This document shows, one piece after another, positions 20,920 through 33,159 of a DNA stretch of 64,000 nt. This DNA is from Liolophura sinensis (lineage: Eukaryota; Mollusca; Polyplacophora; Chitonida; Chitonidae), in assembly GCF_032854445.1 (NCBI RefSeq), contig NC_088301.1, positions 31,339,830-31,403,829 on the forward strand, given 5' to 3'. A program made the translations under genes and the position numbers. The notes under the pieces are model-generated. The model searched no databases. It was not told the origin of the DNA and saw nothing but the letters and a program-made list of their open reading frames with translations. How positions within the stretch are numbered: the stretch's first letter is position 1; each line of letters begins with the position of its first letter.

Positions 20920-23449
20920 TCAATTTCGTCGACATGTTATGGTTTCCCGCAAGCTTCGCCGAAAGTTATCGGATAACAGGGCGTAAAGAATTGGATTTAG
21001 GCCACTGTTTAGATAAAGGATAACAAATGAGAGCGGCGGGAAGAGGCGACTGATTGACGTCGTTTCTGTGGACGTCGCCCAGTTCTGCATGAGCTTTAGA
21101 ACATGGTATGGTAAGACACACATAGCGAACGAACCTACCACGGCGACCAGAAGTCTTATAACCTTCTTCCGTGCTGTCAAAGCACTGTGCCGCGTCCTTT
21201 GTGACCTGGGCGCCTTGATTCCGGATATCCGTTGACTCTGGGAACTGCCGCGCTTCCTTTTCCCCATTACAGATGTTTCCGTTTCGGTATTATCCACGGA
21301 TAAACTATCAGGAATGCTGACCATGGTTTCTGCGCTTGTCGGAGACTGCTCATTGATTCTTTCCAGAGACTGGTCCATGGACATATCCATGTCGTCGGCA
21401 CAGTCGGCCAATTCGTCAAGTCGGTCACATTTTGTCTCGCAGTCGTCGTCAGACAGGTAATCATTGTCACTTTCCATCGAGAAACTGCGAACCTTATAAG
21501 CAGCCCATCGTTTAGTTCTGTCCAAGAAGCCGCCTAATCTGGAATGTCCTCCCCAGCGCCGTTGTCTGTTGGCTCGTTTTGACGCCTCGAAGGACACCGT
21601 GTTATGGTTTTCCGGAGATCGCAAAACTATTCCACCTGATCTTCTTGACGACGGCTTTGGGCTGGCTCCGCGTTTGCTGAATGAAACTTTCGTCGGGAAA
21701 GTAAGTCTTTGACTGCCAGCGTTTCTAGAAATTTGAGAGCCATGAGCGGATCGTTTCCGAATAGAGGCGTTCAAGTTCATTTGACTGCTGCTTCGCCATA
21801 ACGCAATAGATATTCGGGTGTACATGAAGGACATTAACATCAGGGGTAAAATGTACCAAACAATGAAATTGGCCGTGTGGTATGCTCTTTGATCAATCAA
21901 CTGCATGGTCAAAAAACAGTAGACAACACTGCCGTCCGGGCTGGGAAAATCCACCGTGTCGAATATAACGAGTGCTGGTACGTTATAAACAGCCGACACA
22001 AACCAAATAAGCACCAGTGACACTTTGAGTCGGCGGACTGTAATGAGCCTCTGGGCTTTGAGGGGATGCATGATGGCGATGTAGCGTTCCATAGAAATCA
22101 CAGTCAGCAGCGAGATGGAGGCCGTGTAGCTCATCTGGTGAACGAAGTAGTATACCTTACACATTACCTAAAAGAAAAAGTGATATTTTGAAATCATCAA
22201 TGTACGTGACAATACTGAACACATTAACAGCAAAAACTTTTTAATAAAAATCTCTCTCAGATTAATATTTCTTTTTAAAGAAATACTTTTTCATTTAAAC
22301 TTTATTTTTGTATTTTTTTTGTAACTCTGCTACAAGCTCGACCCCATCTTTGCATTACTTATGTAGGGTTTGTTTTCATTACGTGACCACGATGATTCTG
22401 AAATGATGAGATGGCACTGAGTGCTCTAAGCCATTTAATACAAACAAATATATCCTGACATAATTTAACATCTCATAATTTATCCGACCAACCTTCCACG
22501 AGGCGAGCACCCAACCTCGCATGATACAAAACAATAAAATGCCGTGATACAACTGATCATGCCCTACCCCGAATCGATGGGAGAAATAATCCCCCGTAAC
22601 ACGAGAAATCAATTCACCCAACTGCCCAGTAGGAAAGGAGAAATAACATTCGAGGTCAGCTTCCAGGAAGTTTCGTTGCATCTGTATTGTCAGCGCTACA
22701 AACTTGTTCATAGATTAGATCATTGATTATCTAGTGCGATTTATTTTTGGTTGGTTTTGTACGCCCTATTCAAGAACATCTCACTAATACGACGGCGGCC
22801 ATAATTAAGGAATCAGACAGAGCATGGGAGAAACCCATGACCATCCGCAGGTTGCTGGTACAGGTGCAAACGTGTGTACGAGTTAAGGAATCCATTGTGT
22901 TCAGATATGTCCAATCCTTTTGAAAAACTTACCGAAACTTTGTTTACTGTCAATTTTTCTATCTAAAGTTAGTGGAATAAACGTTCAGGGCTTTCAGTCA
23001 TGCCGGCTGAACAGCTCTACACACGCTCATTTAAGGCAAGAAACAGGACATTTCAGAACAGGTACTAAAAATTGTTCACCAATCAAGACAGTATGAAAAT
23101 GGAAACGCTATTTCCTGGGATTATCTGAAAAGCGTTTTTATATATTTTAATCCAAATACGCCATCAATAATTTCCGATGTCATTATCTAGCATTCCATAC
23201 TAAGTAAGCCCAAACAAATGTCGTATAGTTGACATATTTGATGAGTTGTAAACTTGCAGTTAATGAGAATCTGGTGTTATCTACATACCCGTCCAAGGAA
23301 CCATGTCGTGGACAGGAAGGTACAGAGCTTTGGAATTACGCAGAAGAGCCCCACACAGAGGTCAGCCACTGCAAGGTTTGCCAGGAAGAAATTCGTTCTC
23401 GATCTCATCCGTGTGTTCCGCAGTATCACCAACAGAACGACCACGTTTC
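20920..23449 (-). CDS. Rhodopsin-class neuropeptide GPCR, trissin-receptor-like (GPCR 2, 5'-partial)
   Basis: Paralog of the + strand receptor. Minus-strand exon 23449-23289 (161 bp, after ATCACAG) encodes GNVVVLLVILRN, RMRSRTNFF and TM2 (NLAVADLCVGLFCV), ending GGACGG|GTATGT. Exon 22167-20920, after TTCTTTTAG, begins VMCKVYYF and runs unbroken for 415 codons to a TGA: TM3 with MERYIAIMHP, TM4 (SAVYNVPALV), ECL2 Cys (VYCFLT), TM5 ending ISIALW, a loop 3 of roughly 170 residues rich in Ser, Arg and Asp/Glu, TM6 (SFAMCVLPYH) and TM7 (NSGLNPILY) with DNFRRSL. The C-tail is short with a TCRRN end. The start codon, N-terminus and most of TM1 must lie to the right of 23449 and were not found. It looks intact. 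The ligand group is by motif resemblance only. Confidence 0.9.
22168..23288 (-). other. Intron of GPCR 2 with embedded SINE
   Basis: A 1121-bp phase-0 intron with donor GTATGT at the right end and acceptor TTCTTTTAG at the left. It matches the GPCR 1 intron in position. ORFs inside, such as 22379-22711, have no motifs and are taken as noise. Confidence 0.85.
22738..22870 (-). mobile_element. Truncated SINE in GPCR 2 intron
   Basis: Degraded tail ATTTATTTTTGGTTGG, then CTAATACGACGGCGGCCA and body ACCCATGACCATCCGCAGGT. The head is missing. It lies in the same orientation as the host gene. Confidence 0.8.
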
Positions 23450-26423
23450 CTGTGATAAAAAGAAAAATCAAAACGAGAATCAGTGCACTGCTGTCGTTAT
23501 TTCTAATTAAGAAAGTTTAACAGTAACGTTTTTTTTTAGTTTTTAAATCTGAAAATTGAGATTCACATAGTGGTACATTCCATGCTTAATATCATGAGAC
23601 AAATGTGTCATAAGAGAGGTTTCGCATGTGTACATCTGCAAATTAAGACGTGGACAGCAAATCAGCAGTTTCTTCGTGTGTGGACGCAGAGGGTTGCCCT
23701 TATCTTATTCCTATCGATATGTGTACACTGTTGTTACAAACACATTTGTACATTTATCTTAAGTGACATCTGTAAGATTGATCGTCAAGATAAATTTTCA
23801 CACAGAGTAAGCATAAAAAGGGACAGGGAATTGCACTGTGCATTGAATAAAATCCTAAGACCAATCCTTTCAGCAGCTGAAGCTGACAAGATTGTGTCCT
23901 AAGGTTTATGAGAACCTATTGACTGGAACAGGCTTTGCATCATTTCACGAAGATCACACATATATATCACTCAGCTTTATATTTCACTAAAAGGCCAGAC
24001 ATATCATGTCTGGCCCACTAAGGTAAGCCGACAAAAACAATATGACTGGATTAAATAATTTACATTGTTGTGCAACCCCCCAAGACCAGGAATAAACCAG
24101 CACTCTATGCAAGAAAAACCTGCACTCACGAGGCAAGAAAACCACCCATTCATGAGGCAAGGAGCCGAAAAGTTGAGGCGAGAAATCGGCTTCTCGCCTG
24201 AAATTGTTGCCTTGTCCTACTCATGTTGTGGCCTTGGTCGCCTCTTCTTGTGGACTTTTCCTGCCTTTTGTGGGGATTCACAAAATGATACATTTTCATT
24301 TGATATTTTTTCCCTGTCTTATTTCACTATAATTAGTGGACTAGTATAATTAGTGGACTACATTTACTACTCTCATATCTCCGTGGTAAAACTGCTTAAT
24401 TTCCGTAATTTTAATCTTACTTATTCACAAGCCTTATCCTGATACTGACCTATCCAGTTTTTGTGATCTCTTTTTTCACTTTTTTTAATGATAAAGAATG
24501 GTATTTAATGGTGTTTAACGAATGAGTCCTTGTGAGGATTCCATAAAAGTCGTTTCAGGCTTAACTTAAGATATTTAGTTTGTGTTACTGAAAGTTAACA
24601 TTAGGACATATATGTCTTAATATAGCATTGAATGAGCCGGACAAAATTTTAATTTCCATTAGCCTAAATTACGCTTTATTACGCTAAAATTTTGTCCTGA
24701 GTCAGAAATGTGGATTCCAGAACACCTCCTCCAAGAGACCAAGAGAAGGGATTTTCTACAGTCACTAAGTGACGAAACAGCGAATATCTACACTTCCTCT
24801 CATAGGAAAACAGACCAAGGATACAGGTTTGTCGTAGCTGGGAGATGGTGTTGAAAAAAAAACACCCAGTTGTTCTGAGATGGTATTTTCTACATCAAGT
24901 AATGGGTCTGGAAGCCACAACATGGGATTCTGACTGGCTGAACTAATTTCTGCCACCTTGCATTAGTAGTTTCCATGGTATTTTCTATTCAACCATCTCC
25001 ATCTATTGTCCAGCTGACGTATTTAAGGGAAAATGGTAGGCTTCATAATTGAAAAAACTGTAGATGGAAAGAATGGTATGACTATATTGATTTTCGGGTT
25101 TCTTAACATGCCAGTCAATACATAATAAATAGCTGTTTGTAACGTTTAACTAATGTTTTATTGTGGGTGATATTTAGGGCCTGTCATCTATTTACTGTTC
25201 AACAAACATGTTGTTTAACGAAAGCTGTGGATTTAAGAAACCGTTAGATCCGATTCCCTTCTGGAATAAGATGGTAAGAAATAGTTTAACATGGCCTCGT
25301 ATTACATAGCATATCGACGTGTAAAATGGAATAATTTCAGTTAGACATGACAGACCAACGGAAAAAAGTAATGTTGATTTACCTTGGATTCCTCACAAGA
25401 TTGCATTTCATAAAATGTCTGAATATGTGCACAATACTTTTCAAGATTTTGTATCAGGGAAAAGCAAAAGAACTTACAAAGAACTACCCGAGTTGGTTTA
25501 CCTGTTTTAGGTTTAAAATACCTACTTTTCAGTATATTTGATTTTACTGTTTGTACATTTACACTTTGAGAAAGCATGAGGTGATGCCTTTGTTGCAACG
25601 CAAGTGACAGTTAATTTACAGAGAGCTATTTATCTACAGACAAATTCTCTGAAGCCGAAACTGCCAGCCAATTTTACTGTGAAATACAAGATTATTTATT
25701 ACAGTGTAAGTTACGTAATAAAGCTATGATTGATTGTTTTGGGGTTTTTTTTGTCAGTTGTTTTTTTTTTTCGTGTGTAACACCGTGTTCAAGACAATAT
25801 CATTTGCTTGACTGTGGTAAGATCAGATAGGGGGAACGGAAGTGCCCGGGACGTCACAAAACATTTTTCTCTGGGTTTCTGTAGGAAATCATCATTTTCC
25901 ACAGAAACACCAATTAAACAAAGCTCAACAAATTATATCAGCTGTAAGAGGGAGAGCATTGTATCAAATTAGTACTTGATCTTCGTCAGATATCAAAATC
26001 TCCACCCCATCCCATCGCCCCATCCCCCGAAGAGAAAATCTAATCGATCAGAGATTTGCTGACTGGTATGTGAGGCAGCAGTCTAGAAATGTCAAGTCAA
26101 TTTAATGTGTCCATTTCGACAAAGAAGCCAATTATTTCTATATACCCGGTCAGCTATTGATCATCCTGTTAAAATAACCGGTGTAGCAAAAGGAGCGTGG
26201 TCCGTGTGCCAGGAAGATTGGTGACAAGCAAGATAATAGATCACACATCCATCACGGACGTTTTCTCAACACGACCAACCAACAAATACAGTCAACAAGT
26301 GAATCCCGAAGGTGAAAGTCGAGTTCTGTTACTAAGACAAATTAATATGGTGTCTGTCCTTTTAACATTTCGTTTCAGGCAAAATATCATGTACATATAA
26401 TGGCTGATTAGACAAGAGAATCT
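23450..26423. other. Region upstream of GPCR 2 exons, no exon identified
   Basis: The missing 5' exon or exons of GPCR 2 should be on the minus strand here or further right. No minus-strand hydrophobic segment ending in a phase-1 G|GT donor could be recognised. The sequence is AT-rich, with several T-runs near 25740-25780. Confidence 0.35.
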
Positions 26424-26703
26424 TTATTTTCATTCATTTGATTAGAGCTTTACGCCGTGCTCAATAATATTTCAGTTATACGACGGCCGAAAGAATTTTA
26501 TGGTGGAAGGAAACCGGGTAGAGACTGCTGGATTCCTCTCCGGCCGTACGTGGAGCGGTCTGGCAGCAACCTGCGGATGGTCGTGGGTTTCCGCCGGGCT
26601 CTGCCCGGTGTCCTCCCACCATAATGCTGGCCGCCGTCGTATTAGTGATATTGTTCTTGAGTACGGCGTAAAACACCCATCAAATAAATAAATAAATAAA
26701 TAA
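26424..26703. mobile_element. Head-to-head inverted pair of SINE copies
   Basis: The left part (26424-26522) is a minus-orientation 3' half: GCTTTACGCCGTGCTCAATA, TACGACGGCCGAAAG and AAACCGGGTAGAG. The right part (26533-26703) is plus orientation: CTCTCCGGCCGTACGTGGAG, GCAACCTGCGGATGGTCGTG, CTGGCCGCCGTCGTATTAGT and the tail AAATAAATAAAT. The two 3' halves are complementary over roughly 80 bp, so a transcript could fold into a hairpin. Confidence 0.85.
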
Positions 26704-27434
26704 AACAATTAAATAAAACGTTGACATTATACAATGAAAATCGAATATACCGGACAAGCGGCCGCAGCTGTAGTACAGAAGTACTGCACTTATCCAAACC
26801 ATATGTAACTTACTGTAGTAAACTGCAATAGCTGAAATGGGTTTTAATATCTTCGCTGAAATAAAGCACAGTGTGCATGAGCGCTCTCTGTTATTAAAGT
26901 ACGTTGTCGCTCTGCTCGCATTATGCTCACAAGAGCTGTAACGTACACTATTTCCTGTCACGGGTTCAGCATGATTTACACTGACCCGCTCAATAGCTGA
27001 GGCCGAGAACGGGGCCAGAGATATTCCAACAGCATGTATGAGCCTCATATTTGCTCGAAGCCTTACTTACACTCTCATATCAGAAATATGTAACATTATT
27101 TGTGTAAATTATGTTCAGTAGCTATATTTCCCAATCTCAAAGGATTTCGGTTCACTAGATCTAAAAAATATCAATAATTTATGTTTTGACATAACGAATC
27201 TGGTTGGTACTTAGGTTTTGTCATCGGCCAGACGGGCAGGGAAACGCCAATGCCTCAAAGTCGTCCTATAAGGAGCAGCAATTAAATTTGTTTTAAGAGA
27301 GGTTGGTAGCTTTTGAAAATGTCGAAAAGGCAATAGCGGATATTCTTACCGTATGACCTATATTTGACTTAGGTCGCAGATCATGCCAAGCAAATGTGTC
27401 TAAGGCGTGAGTATACGATTGTTGTTATAAAATG
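26704..27434. other. Intergenic, no gene seen
   Basis: A minus-strand open frame of 122 codons (26680-27048) overlaps the SINE tail and has no recognisable motif. No other structure was noted. Confidence 0.35.
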
Positions 27435-27645
27435 GCTGTTGTATGATTTATTTATTTATTTATTTGATTGGTGTTTTACGCCGTACTCAAGAATATTTCA
27501 CTTATACGACGGCGGTCAGCATTATGGTGGGTAGCCAGCATGAACTGGACTTGAACTCACAGAGACCGCATTGAGAGGCTCCTGGGTCATTATGCTGCGC
27601 TAGCGCGCTAACCAACTGAGCCACGGATGCCCCGCTGTTGTATGA
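27435..27645 (-). mobile_element. tRNA-derived SINE with 12-bp target-site duplication
   Basis: The SINE occupies 27447-27633: tail TTTATTTATTTATTTG, signature CACTTATACGACGGCGGTCA, an internal deletion joining GGTGGG to TAGCCAGCATGAACTGG, B-box side GACTTGAACTCACAGAGACC and head GCTAACCAACTGAGCCACGG. GCTGTTGTATGA flanks it at 27435-27446 and 27634-27645. This copy shows the tRNA-like A and B boxes most clearly. Confidence 0.9.
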
Positions 27646-30600
27646 AGATGGACTCCTAATAAGTTATTTTAGAATACATAGAATTGAGAAGCTGTTTGCC
27701 TATTTTCTAGTAATTGTCAGTTTCAATTACTGCCAAAAATTTATTGTTTGAAATTATCTGCATATTAAAATTATTAACACAAACTTTGTTGACAAGCTTA
27801 CAGTCCAGTAACTAAATTATTTCTTTAATTGTATTGCTGCAAAGAGTTTTTTTTTTGACTGAACTGACAAATATTTGCATAGCTCGAATGTTGGATGAAG
27901 ACACTCCGTTGACTACAGCGCCTGATATGATTGTAGCTGAAATGAGCTCTTTTTCTACATCTCTGATGAGATTAACGTTCTGGAGACGCCTGATGTCTAA
28001 AAGACGGCTCTGTAATGTAGACTGACTCTTAAACCTTGGCTATTTAACAAAAAAGTAAAAGCCTCGCTATTTCAGACGAAATCCTACGAAATGGAATTGA
28101 ACTAATGACTACAATACAGCGGAAAGAAGCCCCAGATCTCTCATCACATGTCATGGTAATGGAGGGGAAGAGAACCTGATATTTGCCTGTTAATAGCTCA
28201 GGCTAGCCCAGTTCACCTTAATCACGTAGCGGCCATAACGTCCAGTGTGGTCTGACAAAAGCCTCTTCTCTTCCGCAACCGTTGCAATGTTTATTGGATA
28301 TGGCCCCCACGACAATCTAGTCTTCTGGAAAATGTCGTGGGTAATGGATTTGGAAAGCTGATTGGGCTGATTGTCTAGAAGCTCTCCCTGACAAAGCCAA
28401 CACCGTTCAGCGTGTCCCCAAGCTTTGGCTCAAGTTAAACCTTGGTTGAGCACGACCCAAGACGTAATAAATTAGAGACGGCAACTTATATGGTATACAA
28501 CATTCCTAATGGCTCCTTGTCTTCATAGAAATCTGCTAAATTCGATATAAAATCCGAAGAATATATACATATATGGTGTACATGATACTTAAATGATCGT
28601 TTTACTATTTGACTCATCACTATGTCAGTTCGTTAGAACAATATCTCTTACGTATAGCATCGGGTCTACGCTGGCTATGTTTTCTGCAACGTTGCTTTCG
28701 TCATAGCGAACCTCTTGCTTGCTCCACTGACGTTTAAAGTTAGAAGTTTGACAGCACGAGGTCCTCTGGTTTTCTCCAAGTTGCATCGTAAAGATAACAA
28801 AAACTTAAAATCTTAACCACCAAATAAATAAACAAATATATATATATTGAATTTATCATGCAGAAAAGAATGTTTCAATAAAAAGATCGGTGTTAGCGTT
28901 AACCTTTTTTTTCTACCGGAATGCTTCCCAAATCATTTGCTGTCAAAAAACAAGTATCAACCATTTTTGCTTCCCGGTGTAATTCTTCTCACAGATGACA
29001 CCCGCGCAGTTGTTATTTGTTATGTAAAGGAGAGTAAATTCTTTCTTTCCGTTGCTTAGAAGCACGTAATAATGACATGTGTATTCTTCAACAAGTGATA
29101 TCTCGACAATTATATTTGATGAAGGTGATATAAAAGACACCAACAAGGCGTTGACAGTCGCGTGTGTCTGATAAGTGCACAGCTTTTCTCGGCATTTCCC
29201 TATTGGTCGCTTAGGTGAATGTCTGATAGGATGTTTGATAGTTTTTGTTCTGTACGAATATCTCCTTTCATGAGGAAACCGAAAACAATTATCTATTAAT
29301 CAGTGAAGCCAAGGCCATTCCAATGATCTGACACATGCCTACGCCCTTGGGATTTTGCCAGAATAACCTCTGTCACGATTACCCGCCATTGTTTCCGACG
29401 GCCAGATTCACACCGTATCATGAACAACAAGAGGAAGTTGTTTGACAGGAAAATCGACACGACTTGTGAATGCGCATCTACAACGACAAATCTAAACTAA
29501 CATCGAACGTTGCAGGGAACCGAGCTAATGGAGTCAGGTAAAACATTCCATTAGGGTCAATAAAGCGGTAACCTATAATCTGTTAGGCTGTCAGTGCTCC
29601 GGTTCTCCAGATTTCTGCTGCGGAAGTTGTAAATTATCGCTTGGCGTGATAGCAAAGTATCACCACATAAATATATTTGCTTAACTCTTTAAGTCTGAAA
29701 CATGTTTGCTACATGTACCAGAGGCGATTACCATTACTGTGTCGCAGGTTTCATCCCAGAGCATTGTGTATAACACTACGCTTGCGATTTCTAACATTTT
29801 CCATATACTATTACATTTCAAAAATCACACTGCATTATGTAAGTGGGCATTACAGTGTCTTTACTCAAACGCTACGAACGATATAGTGTTTACACTATCT
29901 TTGCCGCACGGTTCTTCTTGTGGCAGAAAGGAACAACAACGCGTTTCCACTACATATTAAATGTTAGTGAGCTTCAAGTGGATTTAATGCATTTCTTAAC
30001 GCTTACAGTACTTCCTATTACTCTGGTGTGCACCTTTGCCCCACCGTTTACCTTTTGTCTGATCTTATCTAAAGAAAACGGTGAAATCAGAATATCAATA
30101 ATCCTGTCCGCAATACCATGCTTGATATTTCATAGTTTTCATTTCTTTAAATTTCCATATTTCTTGAAACTCACTGATCATATTCAAAATTTTCGGTGCA
30201 ACGTTCAATATTTCTATGTGTAAAGTTCGTGTTCCAAGGCAAACTGTGTACCAGTGAATCGTGAGCTGTTCTTCGATCTGTTCTGACCTGTCTTCTCCGT
30301 CTATATCGGAAGTTATTTCCCTGGAGTGGCGCCACCCTGATTGTCTTAATTAATATTTGCCTTATGATAGAATATTGATTGAATTGGGGGATGTATTTAC
30401 TGGTTGCCTAACCCGAATTAGCCGTTCCCTGCCAGTAAAGCTTTTTCAGGGCCTAAGTCAACATAGAGCTTTGAACACAGATAAGTGTTTGTTAGTGGGC
30501 GCAGCTTCCTGGCTGCCGCTCCTCGGGGAATGGTGAACACGGTCATTGATTAATTCCCAGGAACACCTCTGATATCACGTTGCGAATGCTTGCCTGAAAC

Positions 30601-31331
30601 CAGAGGCTTAAGACAACGTCATGAGGCTCGATTCCAACTCCATAACATCCACAGAGTCGCTCGCAGCGGGTGCGTCTTAAGGACAAGCAGATTCATTGGG
30701 GAAGGGGAGAGTTCTTAGCTTATACAGGGGGTGGCGGGAGACAGGGATAAAAGGAATGATTTTACACAGGATACAGAAATAACCCATTTTCAAAATGAGA
30801 AATTGCTCCACGTGTGCCCCCGTGTTGTTGCGTAAACTCTCAGAAATGTCCGGAAATTGACGGAAACACCCACGCAGGAGGTAGCTGACATGTTAAGATG
30901 AAGGCAGACCCCCCACACTAAACTTGTTACTGGCTGAATCATGGTAAAGCTACATATAAGGCCTTAATAAATAAAGGCCTTATAAATAAGGTTTTATAAT
31001 GCCTTAAGGATGGATTCCACCTGAAACCGGAATGTAGAGATTTAGTCAACGCATAACCAAGAAAGTTAAAACGAAAGTACATGTATATCAACATCAAACA
31101 GACCGGAAGTGCAATAGCGACAGTGGATTCTAACTGATCTTCGCTACATAGCCTTTACTCCATGATCAGGGGCCTCTTAGACCAAGTGATTGTAGGTTAA
31201 GCTGATTGTGACTACATTGGCACCATATATTTTTAACACGTTTCTCCGTAATAGTTAAAATAAACTTAGCCTGCGATCACTTTGTGCACGCGGCCTGGCT
31301 TTTTTTTTTTTTTACTTGTTTGTTTGTTTGT
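27646..31331. other. Intergenic, no gene seen
   Basis: Long stretch with no recognisable gene, array or SINE. A + strand frame at 29843-30223 (126 codons) is hydrophobic, but its composition matches the AT-rich background and there is no family motif. A poly-T and GTTT run lies at 31302-31337. Confidence 0.35.
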
Positions 31332-31504
31332 TTTTTTATGGCTGAGGGAGTTAGCACGCAAGCGCGGCGCATTGACACAGGAGCCTCTCACCGATGCAAC
31401 TATAAGTCGGAAGGTCTGCCGTCGTATAAGTAAAATTTGGTCTTTAGATAAGTGAAATATTCTTGAGTACGGCGTAATGCACCAATCAAATAAATAAATA
31501 AATG
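31332..31504 (+). mobile_element. SINE copy with diverged body
   Basis: Head remnant GAGGGAGTTAGCACGCAAGC, then GACACAGGAGCCTCTCACCG, a shortened body, GCCGTCGTATAAGTAAAATT, a partial second copy of the signature (TAAGTGAAATATTCTTGAGT) and the tail AAATAAATAAAT. Confidence 0.8.
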
Positions 31505-31604
31505 TAAGCTTCCCTAGAATTACAGGTCTCTAACGTAATCGCCTTTTAGAAAAGCATTTGTGCTGCGGTTGAAACGCTCCACTGGCAAACTGATCAAATG
31601 TACC

Positions 31605-32075
31605 TGATATTCTCGTCCTGTACAAAAGGTAAACCCGTGACAGCGTACTATTCTCTTCTATAAACAAGGTAAACCCGTAGCAGTGTAATATTCTCTTCTA
31701 TACACAAGGTAAACCCGTGAGAGTGTAATATGTTCCCTGTGTTCCCAAGGTAAACTTGCAACATAGTAATATTCTCTTCTGTACACAAGGTAAACCCGAG
31801 ATGATGTTATATTCTGTTCTGTACACAAGGTAAATACGGGATGATGTTATATTGTTCTGTATACAAATTAAACCCGTTATTATGTTATATTCTCTTCTGA
31901 ACACAAGGTAAACCGGTGGCGATATTATATTCTCTCCTGTAAACAAGGTAAGCCCGTGCCATTGTTATATTCTCTTATGTACACAAGGAAAGCTCATGAC
32001 AGCATACTGTTCTCCTCAGCATAACCTGTGACAGTGTTACATTCTCCCTGGACATACCTTAATCCCTGATAGTAT
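31605..32075 (+). repeat. 40-bp minisatellite, about 11 copies
   Basis: Phrases TACACAAGGTAAACCCGT and TATTCTCTTCT recur at 40-bp spacing (31627, 31667, 31707 and onward), with more divergence toward the right end. Confidence 0.9.
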
Positions 32076-33159
32076 AATATTCTATGAGACAGGGCTTTTT
32101 GACATCGTGTGATTCGGATGAGACATCTATGGAATAAAAAATACAGGGTTACGTGCGCCTAGTCTTAAATGGGGATGCTCACTGCTACGTTTTGCTATTG
32201 CTCTGGGCAGTGCGAAGCACCTGACAGAGATTACGTGTCAAAGCGATCGTGTTTAACTCCATATATCTGGCGCAGCACATAAGGGTAATGGACGTGCACG
32301 TTTTTTGTCTTGCCACTTTAGGCGTGGGTCGTGTCTTGTATAATGTGTAAAAAGCGTGTGTTTTCTATTAGCGTATTGTGTTAGAGTCTATATACGCTGA
32401 AGTAAGATCAATACACAGAAAATCCATTACAAAAACACACATCCAAGTTTCCAATTATATAACTGTACAACATATAAATAATATTTTTAAATAATATGTA
32501 TATATATATATATGCATGTACTGAAAGAGTCACCTTTCAAAGACGCGAAGCCACATTATTGTCAACGTGCGGTGGGGGTGGGATGTGGTGGTCTAGCAGT
32601 GGCAGGGTTGATCTGAGAGTCAGTCTCAGACAACACTACGGCGGGAAACAAGCCATGATCAAAGCTGTCATCGTCTGTCATCTCCCACGGACAACACGTC
32701 TAAGTACAGCTACGAATTATGATATCAAAACTTCAATACGGTTTAGTTCTCTTTGTTTCCATTTTTTCTCGTCAGATGGGAATAATGTTTAATTTACAGG
32801 AAACACGGTTTGAAATATGTGAAAGGTCTGCTTTATGTATATTCATACTGCCTTCAAAGTTTACATGCAAGCAACATATTTCTTGGCACACTCATGATGT
32901 TACGAACAAAAATCGAAATTGTGCAATAGCTTTGTATGCCACACTCTAAAGTGGTTGACCCGTGTAAAAGGATGGGATGTAAACAAACGTGACAGACCTG
33001 CCCGTGTTAGGATTTCAAACATCTGATCCACTGACCTGATCAACAGACAGACAGAGTAATTTACAGAGCTACATGTCGCAGTTAAAATGATACCAAGAAA
33101 CGTATCCTTTTCTGTACCGCGAGGTTCGTTCCAATACGCAGTCTTATTATGGACGACTT
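32076..33159. other. Intergenic, no gene seen
   Basis: Includes an (AT)n patch near 32495-32515. A + strand frame at 32496-32792 starts inside this simple repeat and has no motif. Confidence 0.35.

Noticed and set aside
29843-30223. 126-codon hydrophobic + strand ORF considered as a membrane protein or a lost TM1 exon
   Set aside because: Wrong strand for receptor 2, no family motif, and composition equals the AT-rich background.
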